Assembly: GCA_021732965.1 (NCBI GenBank)
Contig: JAKFVZ010000743.1
Location: 1-19,087 of the forward strand
DNA from: Reyranella sp.
GTDB taxonomy: Bacteria; Pseudomonadota; Alphaproteobacteria; Reyranellales; Reyranellaceae
Length of the DNA: 19,087 nt
Direction of reading: 5' to 3'
The notes below the pieces were generated by a model. It had not been told where the DNA came from and searched no databases. It worked only from the letters and a program-made list of their open reading frames with translations. This document shows, piece after piece, positions 1 to 6,885 of the stretch (the stretch's first letter is position 1; each line of letters begins with the position of its first letter). The position numbers and the translations under genes were made by a program.

Positions 1-815
1 CGCTGAAGCAGCGCACCGGCCGCAACGTCATCATCGAAAACAAGGCCGGCGCCTCGGGCACCATCGCCATCGGAGACCTGAAGAGTGCCGGCACCGACGG
101 CACGACCATCGCCTACGTGCCCTCCGCCACCATCGTACAGAAGCTGACGATGCCGGCCGTGCCGTTCGATCCCCTGACCGACATCGCGCCGATCACGCTC
201 GCCGGCACGGTGCAGACCGCCTTCTGCGTCTCGCCGACCATCGGCGTCAACAATCTCCAGGAATATGTCGAGTGGCTGAAGAAGAACCCGACCCGGGCTT
301 CCTTCGGCACGACGGCGTTGGGCTCCTTCACTCATTTCTTCGGCGTCATGGCCGGCAAGGCGGTGGGAATCCCGCTCGAGCCCATTCCCTATCGCGGCGC
401 CGCGCCGCTGGTCGCCGACCTGCAGGGCGGTCATATCGCTGCCGGCTGCGGCGGCATCACCGACTTCCTGGAGCACCACCGCGCCGGCAAGGTGAAGGTC
501 ATCTTCACCTCGGGCGTGAAACCGACCACCTCGGCGCCTGAAATCCCGACCATCACCCAGCTTGGCTACCCGCAGCTCTCGATCCTGGGCTGGTACGTCT
601 TCTTCGCCCCACCCAGGACACCCGCGCCACTGATCGACGCCTGGGGCAAGGAACTGAAGGCTGTGCTGGCGATTCCCGAGATCCAGAAGAAGCTGGTCGA
701 CCTGGGTCTCGACGTCGAAACCTCCACGCCCGCGCAAGTCACCGAACGCATGACGGCCGACCTCGCGCGCTGGAAGACGATCATCGACTCGATCGGCTAT
801 AAGCCGCAGGGTTGA
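1..815 (+). CDS. Bug/TctC-family tripartite tricarboxylate transporter substrate-binding protein (5' truncated)
   Basis: Periplasmic solute-binding protein of the Bug (TctC) family, which captures small carboxylates or related compounds. The reading frame is open from base 3 to the TGA at 813-815. About 270 residues are present of the usual 320-330, so the signal peptide and first strand lie outside the window. Visible family features are the early segment ending in ENKAGASGTIA, the ITLAG...TAFCV region, the PYRGAAPLVADLQGGHI ligand-loop segment around codon 130-150, and a C-terminal PEIQKKLVDLGLDVETSTPAQ block typical of the second lobe. Many Bug proteins in alpha- and betaproteobacteria occur without TctA/TctB permease genes, and none is visible here. 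It probably shares a transcript with the downstream alpha/beta hydrolase, which begins 17 bases after this stop. The ligand cannot be told from sequence. Confidence 0.92.
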   Translation, partial: LKQRTGRNVIIENKAGASGTIAIGDLKSAGTDGTTIAYVPSATIVQKLTMPAVPFDPLTDIAPITLAGTVQTAFCVSPTIGVNNLQEYVEWLKKNPTRASFGTTALGSFTHFFGVMAGKAVGIPLEPIPYRGAAPLVADLQGGHIAAGCGGITDFLEHHRAGKVKVIFTSGVKPTTSAPEIPTITQLGYPQLSILGWYVFFAPPRTPAPLIDAWGKELKAVLAIPEIQKKLVDLGLDVETSTPAQVTERMTADLARWKTIIDSIGYKPQG

Positions 816-832
816 TCCACGGAGACGAGTGC

Positions 833-1573
833 ATGCCGATCCTGAAACGGCCCGATGCCGAGATTCACTACGAGGTCCATGGCCAGGGCTTTCCCCTGTT
901 GCTCTATGCGCCGGGTGGCCTGCGTTCGTCGATCGAGTTCTGGGGGCCGGCGGCCGACGGCACGCCGCGCGCCTGGATGGATCCGCGCGTGGCGCTCAGC
1001 GACCGGTTCACCGTCATCTCCATGGACCAGCGCAATGCCGGAAAGTCGGTGGCCGACGTGAAGCCCGATCATGGCTGGCACACCTTCGCCGCCGACCATC
1101 TGGCCCTCATCGACCATCTGGGCTTCGGGCGGTTCGCCGTGATGGGCGGCTGCATCGGCGGCAGCTACTGCTTCGAGGCGATCGAGCAGGCGCCCGACCG
1201 CGTCGCCGCCGCGGTCCTGCAGAATCCGATCGGCCTGTGGGAGAATCGCGACACCTGGGACGAGGCCGTGAAGGGCTACGGCGAGACGGTGCGGGGGCGC
1301 GATCCCTCGATCTCCGAAGCCACGATCAAGAGCTTCGGACAAAACATGTTAGGGCCGGACTTCGTCTTCTCCGTAACGCGCGACTTCGTGAAGAACTGCA
1401 GGACGCCGCTCCTGCTGCAGCCCGGCACCGACAAGCCGCATCCCGCGCACACCAGCGACGAGATCGCCACGCTAGCCCCCAACATTGAGGTTCAGAAGGA
1501 TTGGCGCGCTCCACACTTCCTTCAGGCATCGATCGATCGCGTCCGCGCATTTCTCGAGAAGCACACGGCATGA
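833..1573 (+). CDS. alpha/beta hydrolase with cysteine at the nucleophile position
   Basis: 246-residue cytoplasmic alpha/beta-hydrolase-fold enzyme with no signal peptide. The ATG at 833 is preceded by GGAGA at 821-825. A TTG at 812 is in frame but overlaps the previous stop and has a poorer context. The oxyanion region is YAPGG near residue 25-29, followed by MDQRNAGKS at 64-72 and the nucleophile elbow MGGCIGG at 104-110. Cys107 therefore sits where most relatives have Ser. A likely acid is Asp200 (PGTD) and the likely base is His228 (APHF). The combination suggests an esterase, lactonase or dienelactone-hydrolase-like reaction, but the substrate is unknown. It follows a Bug binding protein by 17 bases and overlaps the next gene by ATGA, so the three are probably co-transcribed. 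The fold is clear; the catalytic role of Cys107 is inferred. Confidence 0.88.
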   Translation: MPILKRPDAEIHYEVHGQGFPLLLYAPGGLRSSIEFWGPAADGTPRAWMDPRVALSDRFTVISMDQRNAGKSVADVKPDHGWHTFAADHLALIDHLGFGRFAVMGGCIGGSYCFEAIEQAPDRVAAAVLQNPIGLWENRDTWDEAVKGYGETVRGRDPSISEATIKSFGQNMLGPDFVFSVTRDFVKNCRTPLLLQPGTDKPHPAHTSDEIATLAPNIEVQKDWRAPHFLQASIDRVRAFLEKHTA

Positions 1574-1944
1574 CGACAAGGCTCACGATCCTCATTGCGA
1601 TCCTGCTGACCGCGGCCTCCGCACTCGCCCCGACCGTCCGGGCCCAGGAAGTGTGGGGCGCCGTCGCGACCGACAACGAGCGTCTGTTCGGCGTCTCGGC
1701 AGGCATGGCGACACGCGAGGCCGCCGAAACGTCCGCCCTGGCCCAGTGTGGACCGCTGGAATGCGCCATCCGGATGGCGGCGCCACAGCGCTGCATCGCC
1801 TACGCGCACAGCGACAACGGCCAGGCCTCGGGCTACGGCGCGGCCCCGACGAAGGAACACGCCGAACAATCGGCCTGGAACGAGTGCAACGCGCGTGTCC
1901 CCAGCAACTCCTGCACGATCCGCGCGGCTCGCTGCTTCGAGTAG
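1570..1944 (+). CDS. DUF4189-like small secreted cysteine-rich protein
   Basis: 124-residue exported protein of unknown function. The ATG at 1570 overlaps the hydrolase stop in an ATGA. The first 25 residues form a Sec signal (basic start, hydrophobic ILIAILLTAASAL, cleavage predicted after VRA before QE). The mature part begins WGAVA and contains two related blocks, GVSAGMATREAAETSALAQC near 41-60 and GYGAAPTKEHAEQSAWNEC near 88-106, each followed by another cysteine. This is the tandem pattern of DUF4189 proteins. Six cysteines (60, 65, 75, 106, 115, 122) could form three disulfides in the periplasm. It is probably translationally coupled to the hydrolase, yet no functional link is obvious. 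The gene ends 16 bases from a convergent gene. Confidence 0.8.
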   Translation: MTTRLTILIAILLTAASALAPTVRAQEVWGAVATDNERLFGVSAGMATREAAETSALAQCGPLECAIRMAAPQRCIAYAHSDNGQASGYGAAPTKEHAEQSAWNECNARVPSNSCTIRAARCFE

Positions 1945-1960
1945 TCCGACCCGATCGCTC

Positions 1961-2338
1961 CTACAGCACGACCTTCGAGTTCGCCAACAGCCACCGGCGG
2001 GCCTCGTGGATCGAGCGGAACACCTGGACGGGCCGCTCGTCGGACGTGAGCGACATGAAAAGCCTGCCGAGTTCGCCGCGATTGCTATCGGCCACGATGG
2101 CCAGCGGCCCTCGCGGCCGCTGAACGGGCACGGCCCGCAGACGCTCGGCGATGCCCTCCAGCTCTTCCTTGCCGATCGCCGACGTCGCGGACGTGATATC
2201 GATGATCTTGCGATAGGGCAGCGTCCCGCTATCGATCAATTCCTTGACCAGCAAAATCAGGTCCGCGAGTGTGATGTCACCTCGGGCCACGGCAACGACC
2301 ATGCGGTCCGGCGGAAAAATATCGAGCTTGAACGGCAT
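1961..2338 (-). CDS. STAS/SpoIIAA-like hypothetical protein, paralog A
   Basis: 125-residue soluble protein without signal peptide or membrane segment, of unknown function. It starts MPFKLDIFPPDRMVVAVARG, then has an alternating alpha/beta pattern, a conserved YRKIIDI strand near 42-48, a RPRGPLAIV strand near 74-82 and a C-terminal ERPVQVFRSIHEARRWL helix. This order resembles the small STAS/SpoIIAA-like fold. The similarity is structural inference, since I recognise no diagnostic phosphorylation motif. By eye it shares about 40 percent identity with the next gene upstream (2429-2803), so the two arose by tandem duplication. A TAAAAT at 2344-2349 on the minus strand lies just before the ATG but has no well-spaced -35. 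No good Shine-Dalgarno is seen. Confidence 0.75.
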   Translation of the reverse strand: MPFKLDIFPPDRMVVAVARGDITLADLILLVKELIDSGTLPYRKIIDITSATSAIGKEELEGIAERLRAVPVQRPRGPLAIVADSNRGELGRLFMSLTSDERPVQVFRSIHEARRWLLANSKVVL

Positions 2339-2428
2339 GCTCGATTTTACGCCACGCCCGACCCCGGCGCGATCAAGGACCCTTGCATTCTCACGGCAGA
2401 AAGATCGCCGATCCGTCTCGAGTCGCCG

Positions 2429-2803
2429 TCATGGCATCGGCTGCTCTTCGAGCCATTTTCGCGCCGCGTGCAGGCTATGAAAAACCTTCACCGGACGCTC
2501 GGCGCCAGTCAGCCGCGCGAATGTCTCGGCATTGTCGGCAGCCTGGCCGGGATTGACGACGAAGGCGAGCGCACCACGCGGTCGGGAAACGGGTTGGGAC
2601 AGGACGAGATTGGCCATCAACTGGACGGCGGCATCGTCCAGAGGCGACGTGGGCGAGGCGATGTCGATGATCTTGCGGTAATGCAAAACGTCGCTGGCCA
2701 GGAATTGCTGGACGGCATCGCGGACGTCGTCGGCGGTGATCGTTCCCCGCACGACCGCGATGACGAGGCGGCTCGGGTGGAAGAAATCGACATGGATCGG
2801 CAT
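2429..2803 (-). CDS. STAS/SpoIIAA-like hypothetical protein, paralog B
   Basis: 124-residue soluble hypothetical protein, the upstream member of a tandem paralogous pair. It begins MPIHVDFFHPSRLVIAVVRG and shares with its neighbour the blocks RGxIT, YRKIIDI, SxTS, PVxRPRGxLAxV, LTxxERPVxVF and HxARxWL. The central and last blocks are best conserved, suggesting a core strand and a C-terminal helix under constraint. The region between them, residues 50-70, diverges, as expected if ligand or partner differs. The ATG at 2801-2803 has no strong ribosome binding site. It is separated from paralog A by 90 bases on the same strand and is divergent from the TM protein at 2901. Function is unknown; a regulatory or scaffold role is only a guess from the STAS-like fold. 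Confidence 0.75.
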   Translation of the reverse strand: MPIHVDFFHPSRLVIAVVRGTITADDVRDAVQQFLASDVLHYRKIIDIASPTSPLDDAAVQLMANLVLSQPVSRPRGALAFVVNPGQAADNAETFARLTGAERPVKVFHSLHAARKWLEEQPMP

Positions 2804-2888
2804 CTAATTGCGGTTCAGGTTGCCCACATTCCACCGCAGGCGCGCGGCAGGTTGGGTGGCGATAGCACGCCCGCATGCAGCCGCAAAC

Positions 2889-2893
2889 AGGAG
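2889..2893 (+). promoter_or_regulatory. ribosome binding site deciding a TTG start at 2901
   Basis: AGGAG lies seven bases before the TTG at 2901. The frame is open further upstream, but that extension (from 2808) has arginine-rich composition and no ribosome binding site. The hydrophobic N-terminal segment begins immediately after this TTG, which supports the later start. Confidence 0.6.
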
Positions 2894-2900
2894 TAGTCTC

Positions 2901-3707
2901 TTGGAGCAGACCGCCGTCATCGTCGTTGTGGCCCTCGCGGCCGGCGCCGCCCTCTATTTGTTCGGCCGCAACCTGTCCTCCCGGCAGCGCCTCATGCGGT
3001 CCATGGCGGCAGCGGCCGCCGGCGCCCTGGCCGCCGCCGGCGCGATCTACGGTCTCCAGGTCCTGACGGATGACGATGCCCAGACGGTCGACAATGCGAT
3101 GATCGAAGCGCGCACGCTGCCGCTGGTCGGGCTCGTGCTGGTCGACGTGCCCGATGCCGAAACGCGGCTGCGCGCGTCGCTGAAGGAAGAATTGCGCAAT
3201 CCGACGACGCAGGGCGCGCCTCGTCCCCTCGTGCTGATGAGCGAGTTGCGCGCCAGGCACATCGTGCCGGCGCTGCGGGCCACCGACGCTGCCGACGCCG
3301 AGGGCGTGCTGGCGGCGCGCATCGCGCTGATGCGGCATCTCGCCGGCACGAACGTCACGGCGTGCCGTGAACTGGCGCTGATCGGTATACAGCGGGCCGA
3401 CCGGCTCGACGACCGGGGCCAGAAGCTGATGCGCGACATGCTGACCGCGATGGAGAAGGCCTATCGTGCGGGCCGCGACGCGCTGAAGTCGGGCACTGCC
3501 CAACCGCCGGTGCCGAACGATACCGAGGCGCGCACCCTTCTCGTCGAGGCCGGCCTGACCGCATCCGACTTCGAGAAACTGCAGAACCTGGCGAAACTCT
3601 CGAACGAGGAGGCGTGCGAACTGGGCATTCGCCTGAACGGCGCACCCTCGAAGCTGCCGCCGGACAGGGCGGGCGGCCTCGCCCGCTATCTGGCGGCAGC
3701 GCAATAG
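2901..3707 (+). CDS. hypothetical protein with two N-terminal transmembrane segments
   Basis: 268-residue protein that I do not recognise. A TTG start is chosen because of the AGGAG at 2889-2893 and because the first membrane segment follows directly. Predicted helices lie at residues 4-21 and 36-54, with the short linker GRNLSSRQRLMRS between them carrying four arginines. By the positive-inside rule the linker is cytoplasmic, so the C-terminal 210 residues would be periplasmic. That domain appears largely alpha-helical, with acidic/basic amphipathic stretches (for example 66-100 and 133-195) and a single cysteine pair at 155 and 239. There is no enzymatic motif. The gene is divergent from the STAS-like pair and convergent with ybaK, so no operon partner is evident. 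Confidence 0.7.
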   Translation: MEQTAVIVVVALAAGAALYLFGRNLSSRQRLMRSMAAAAAGALAAAGAIYGLQVLTDDDAQTVDNAMIEARTLPLVGLVLVDVPDAETRLRASLKEELRNPTTQGAPRPLVLMSELRARHIVPALRATDAADAEGVLAARIALMRHLAGTNVTACRELALIGIQRADRLDDRGQKLMRDMLTAMEKAYRAGRDALKSGTAQPPVPNDTEARTLLVEAGLTASDFEKLQNLAKLSNEEACELGIRLNGAPSKLPPDRAGGLARYLAAAQ

Positions 3708-3720
3708 CGCGGAGCTTGTC

Positions 3721-4194
3721 TCAGGCGACCAGCGGCGAGACCACGGCCTGCAGCACCGACGCGACATCCCGAGGTGACATTCGCACCTGCAGGCCACGTT
3801 GGCCGCCGTTGAGGAAGACCCGCTCATGCGCCATCGCCTCGGCCTCGATGGCGGTGCGTACGGGCTTCATCTGGCCGAACGGGCTGATGCCGCCCACCTT
3901 GTAGCCGGTCATGCGCTCGGCATCGGCCGGCTTCATCATCTCGGCGGACTTGGCCCCGAAGGCAGCCGCCAGCTTCTTCATCGAGACTTCGCGGTCGGAC
4001 GGCACGATCACGCAGGCCGGCTTGCCGTCGACCAGCGTCATCAGCGTCTTGAGCACGCGCTGCGGCTCCTCGCCCAGCGCCTCGGCCGCCTGCAGCCCGA
4101 CCTTGTCGGCGTCAGGATCGTAGTCGTAGGTGTGGACCGTGAAGGCGACCTTCGCCTGTTCGAGTGCCTTCGTGGCGCGCGTGACCTTCGACAT
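3721..4194 (-). CDS. ybaK: YbaK/EbsC-family aminoacyl-tRNA deacylase (Cys-tRNA(Pro)/Cys-tRNA(Cys) type)
   Basis: 157-residue cytoplasmic trans-editing enzyme of the YbaK/ProX family, which hydrolyses mischarged Cys-tRNA(Pro) and related substrates. The start MSKVTRATKALEQAKV matches the family N-terminus, and GGAG lies about eight bases upstream of this ATG. An in-frame start 14 codons earlier lacks family similarity. Key features are VLKTL with Lys49 (the conserved catalytic-pocket lysine), the strand CVIVPSDREV at 61-70, GYKVGGISPFG at 97-107 and VFLNGGQRGLQVRMSP near 127-141. Length and motif order are normal for YbaK. The gene lies 51 bases downstream of the M20 hydrolase on the same strand and may be the last gene of that operon, though its housekeeping role is unrelated. 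Exact tRNA specificity is not shown by sequence. Confidence 0.93.
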   Translation of the reverse strand: MSKVTRATKALEQAKVAFTVHTYDYDPDADKVGLQAAEALGEEPQRVLKTLMTLVDGKPACVIVPSDREVSMKKLAAAFGAKSAEMMKPADAERMTGYKVGGISPFGQMKPVRTAIEAEAMAHERVFLNGGQRGLQVRMSPRDVASVLQAVVSPLVA

Positions 4195-4245
4195 CCCTGC
4201 TCCGACCGCTTCATCCGGCCGGACAGGATAGCGCAATCTGCCCGG

Positions 4246-5472
4246 TCAGTTCCCCTTCAGGATTTTGGCCGTGGCGTCGGCGAAGACCTGGCAGCCCAGC
4301 ACGATGTCGGCGTCGTGGGTGTTCTCGGTGAAGTGGTGCGAGATGCCCCCGATCGAGGGCACGAACATCATCGCCGCCGGCATCTTCAGGCCGATCACCT
4401 GGGCATCGTGGCCCGCGCCCGACGGCATGCGCATGTGCTTGTCGGCGGCATGGACGGAAGCCGACTCCTCGATCGCCTCGAGGAAACGCTCGTCCATCAC
4501 CAGCGGCTGCGTCCGCGAGAGGTTCACGCATTCGACCTTGCACGGGCTGTTCTTCTGATGATCGGCGACGATCTCCATGAGCTTCGCCTCGAAGGCCTGC
4601 AGAACCATCTGATCGGCGTCGCGAAACTGGAGGATCATCTCGGCCCGGCCGGGAACGATCGCCGGCGCGCCGGGCTCGATCGACATTTTGCCCACCGTCC
4701 AGACGCTGCGCGGACCCGAGACGGCGGGGAACTTGTCCATCACATCGTTGTAGAGCCGCATCATGGCGACGCCCGCATCCTTGCGGATCGGCATCGGCGT
4801 CGTGCCGGCATGGTTCTGGATGCCGCTGAAGGTCAGGCGGAACTGCATGATGCCGACGATCGCCGTCACGATGCCGATGCGCTTCTCGTCCGCCTCCAGC
4901 AAACCACCCTGCTCGATATGAGCTTCGAGATAGCCGCGGTACCGGCCCTCCTCCAGATGCTCGCGCGGCACGCCCTCGAGACCGGCCGCCTTCAGCGCCT
5001 CGCGCATCGGCGTACCCTCGTCGCGATGTTTCGCCTTGTCGATGTCGGCCTCGGAGAAGATGCCGATGAAGGACCGGCTGCCGGTCATCTGGCCCCAATG
5101 GCCCTCCTCGTCGGCCCAGGAGGCGACGTCGACGACGAGATGCGCCGTCTCGGGATCCTCGGCCAGCGCCCGCGCCACTTCGAGTCCGTAGATCACGCCC
5201 ATCACGCCATCGAGCCAGCCGCCACGCGGCTGCGTATCCGAATGCGAGCCGATCAGGATGCGCGGGCCGGTCTTGGGGCTCTTGCCGATCACCGTGCCGA
5301 TGCCGTCGATCACCGGTTCGAGCCCCGCTTCCTTCATCCGTGCCACGAGCCAATGCCGGCTCTCGACATCCTGTGGCGACAGATGCGGGCGATGCACGCC
5401 GGTCTGGTAGCGGCCGAAATCGGCGATGCGCCGCAGGTCGCCGAGCAGTCGTTCACCGTTGATCGTGGGCAT
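4246..5472 (-). CDS. M20-family Zn-dependent hydrolase (N-carbamoyl-L-amino-acid hydrolase / allantoate amidohydrolase / beta-ureidopropionase type)
   Basis: 408-residue cytoplasmic metallo-amidohydrolase that cleaves carbamoyl or ureido C-N bonds. The ATG at 5472 has AAGGAGG six bases upstream. Metal ligands of the family are visible: His77 in GSHSDTQPRGGWLDG, Asp88 in the same motif, Glu123 in DEEGHWG, His185 in EAHIEQG and the distal His in GISHHFTEN near 376-383. Substrate residues include NHAGTTPM at 220-227 and SGAGHDAQ at 351-358. The dimerisation domain lies at about 205-325. GGISHHFTEN departs slightly from the usual GISHxPxE. Allantoate, carbamoyl amino acids and ureidopropionate are all possible. 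Neighbouring amidases and a divergent binding protein favour catabolism of amide- or ureide-type nitrogen compounds. Confidence 0.92.
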   Translation of the reverse strand: MPTINGERLLGDLRRIADFGRYQTGVHRPHLSPQDVESRHWLVARMKEAGLEPVIDGIGTVIGKSPKTGPRILIGSHSDTQPRGGWLDGVMGVIYGLEVARALAEDPETAHLVVDVASWADEEGHWGQMTGSRSFIGIFSEADIDKAKHRDEGTPMREALKAAGLEGVPREHLEEGRYRGYLEAHIEQGGLLEADEKRIGIVTAIVGIMQFRLTFSGIQNHAGTTPMPIRKDAGVAMMRLYNDVMDKFPAVSGPRSVWTVGKMSIEPGAPAIVPGRAEMILQFRDADQMVLQAFEAKLMEIVADHQKNSPCKVECVNLSRTQPLVMDERFLEAIEESASVHAADKHMRMPSGAGHDAQVIGLKMPAAMMFVPSIGGISHHFTENTHDADIVLGCQVFADATAKILKGN

Positions 5473-5478
5473 ATCCAA

Positions 5479-5485
5479 CCTCCTT
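5479..5485 (-). promoter_or_regulatory. strong ribosome binding site of the M20 hydrolase, abutting the palindromic repeat
   Basis: Read on the minus strand this is AAGGAGG, six bases before the ATG at 5472. It fixes the start seven codons inside the longest open frame. The outer arm of the repeat begins at 5488, only two bases away, so folding of the repeat in the mRNA could influence access to this site. Confidence 0.75.
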
Positions 5486-5487
5486 AA

Positions 5488-5599
5488 CCTCATCCTGAGG
5501 AGCGGCCCGCAGGGCCGCGTCTCGAAGGATGGGAACCAGCACCTTGTCTGTTGCCCATCCTTCGAGACGCATCGCTGCGCGATGCTCCTCAGGATGAGG
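5488..5599. repeat. nested palindromic intergenic element (REP/BIME-like)
   Basis: A 112-base nested inverted repeat. Outer arms 5488-5503 and 5584-5599 are perfect 16-base complements (CCTCATCCTGAGGAGC). Inner arms 5517-5533 and 5554-5570 are perfect 17-base complements (GCGTCTCGAAGGATGGG). Between outer and inner arms on each side is a local hairpin: 5502-5508 with 5512-5518 (GCGGCCC, loop GCA) and 5569-5575 with 5579-5585 (GCATCGC, loop TGC). Full pairing would give a cloverleaf with 20 unpaired bases in the centre. I recall near-identical arms as abundant intergenic repeats in Bradyrhizobium and related genomes. No other copy occurs in this window. It sits between two co-directional genes, so it is probably transcribed and could act as an mRNA-stabilising or attenuating structure. 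Confidence 0.85.
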
Positions 5600-5616
5600 G
5601 TTTACTGTCCTGAACA

Positions 5617-6885
5617 TCAATTGAGATGCGCCGCGACCCAGGCGGCAAGGGAAAGCACGCGGTCGTCGTCGTGGCGCAGGCCGACCAGCTGCACGCCGAG
5701 CGGCAGGCCATTGGGGCCGGCGCCGGCCGGCAATGTCACGCAGGGCGTGCCTGCCAGCGTCCAGATCGAATTGAAGACCGGATCTCCGGTCGCGGCGAGG
5801 CCCTTGGGCGCCTCGCCCGGCGCGCTGGGCGTCAAAAGCAGGTCGACCTTGTCGAACAGGGAATCGATATGGGCCTTGAAAGCGGTGGCCTTGCGCTGGG
5901 CCGCGACGTAGCGCTCGAAGGAGACCGCGAGGCCGCGCTTCATCGGCCCGCTCATCAACTCGTCGCTCACCTTGTCCGGATTGCGCAGCCGCTCGTCGGC
6001 ATAGTTGCGCACACTCTCGAAGCCGGTGATCGCGGCATGATCGTCGATGATGTCGGTGAACTGCGGCGCGAAGGACACGTCGACCACCGACGCGCCCTTG
6101 TCGGACAGCCGGGTCGCCGTCGCCTCGATCAGTGCCTTTGTCTCGGGCTCGGCCTGGTCCCAGACCGGCGAGCGGCAGACGCCGATGCGCGGCCGGCCAA
6201 TGTCGCGGTCGATGCGTACCGGCGGCAGTTTCAGCACGGCGGCGCGGAACAGCGCGATGTCGTCAAGCGTGCGCGCCATCAGGCCCAGCGTATCGACCGA
6301 ATGGCACTGCATCTTGATGCCGACGCGGTTGAAGTCGCCGAAGGTCGGCTTGTAGCCAACGACGCCGCAATAGGCGGCCGGCCGGATCACCGAGCCTCCG
6401 GTCTGGGTGCCGAAGGCCAGCGGCACATGCCCATCGGCCACGGCCGCGGCCGAACCCGACGACGAGCCGCCCGGCGTGTGCGCGGGATTGTGCGGATTGG
6501 TCGTCGCGCCGGGATGACGGTTGGCGAACTCGGTCGTCACCGTCTTGCCCATGATGACGGCATTGGCCGTCCGGCAGAGCGCCACGCAGGCGGCATCGCC
6601 AAACGGCACCTTGCCTTCGAAAATCGGCGAGTTGTGGCCGGTCGGCATGTCGTAGGTGTCGATGATGTCCTTCACGCCGACCGGGATGCCGCGCAGAAGG
6701 CCACCGGCCGCCAGATCGGCGGCCCTGGCCTGCGCGATGGCCTGGTCGGGATCGAGATGGACCCAGGCCTTCACGACATCGTCGCGCCCGGCAATGCGGT
6801 CAAGACAGTCGCGCACCAGCTTCTCGGAGGTGAGCGTGCCGGCCTCGATCGCGGCCGCGGCTTCGACGGCGGTGATCGGCTTCAT
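5617..6885 (-). CDS. amidase signature (AS) family amidase, first of a tandem pair
   Basis: 422-residue cytoplasmic amide hydrolase of the amidase signature family (GatA-like fold). The catalytic Ser-cisSer-Lys triad is intact: Lys72 in GIPVGVKDIID, cis-Ser141 in HTPGGSSSGSAAAVA and nucleophile Ser165 in GTQTGGSVIRP. The 69- and 24-residue spacings match malonamidase-type enzymes. The C-terminal block PCVTLPAGAGPNGLPLGVQLVG is typical. Length is close to the shorter amidases rather than GatA, and no GatB or GatC is near, so it is unlikely to be the tRNA amidotransferase subunit. Its ATG overlaps the stop of the upstream paralog (ATGA at 6885-6882), indicating translational coupling. The amide substrate is not evident; the context suggests a nitrogen or carbon catabolic role. 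Confidence 0.94.
   Translation of the reverse strand: MKPITAVEAAAAIEAGTLTSEKLVRDCLDRIAGRDDVVKAWVHLDPDQAIAQARAADLAAGGLLRGIPVGVKDIIDTYDMPTGHNSPIFEGKVPFGDAACVALCRTANAVIMGKTVTTEFANRHPGATTNPHNPAHTPGGSSSGSAAAVADGHVPLAFGTQTGGSVIRPAAYCGVVGYKPTFGDFNRVGIKMQCHSVDTLGLMARTLDDIALFRAAVLKLPPVRIDRDIGRPRIGVCRSPVWDQAEPETKALIEATATRLSDKGASVVDVSFAPQFTDIIDDHAAITGFESVRNYADERLRNPDKVSDELMSGPMKRGLAVSFERYVAAQRKATAFKAHIDSLFDKVDLLLTPSAPGEAPKGLAATGDPVFNSIWTLAGTPCVTLPAGAGPNGLPLGVQLVGLRHDDDRVLSLAAWVAAHLN

Noticed and set aside
797..1342. Minus-strand frame opposite the alpha/beta hydrolase
   Set aside because: It is antisense to a gene with clear hydrolase motifs, has low-complexity Ala/Arg/His composition and no ribosome binding site.
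3799..5487. Long plus-strand frame opposite the M20 and YbaK genes
   Set aside because: It is His/Arg/Asp-rich shadow sequence. The minus strand carries full family motifs and ribosome binding sites.
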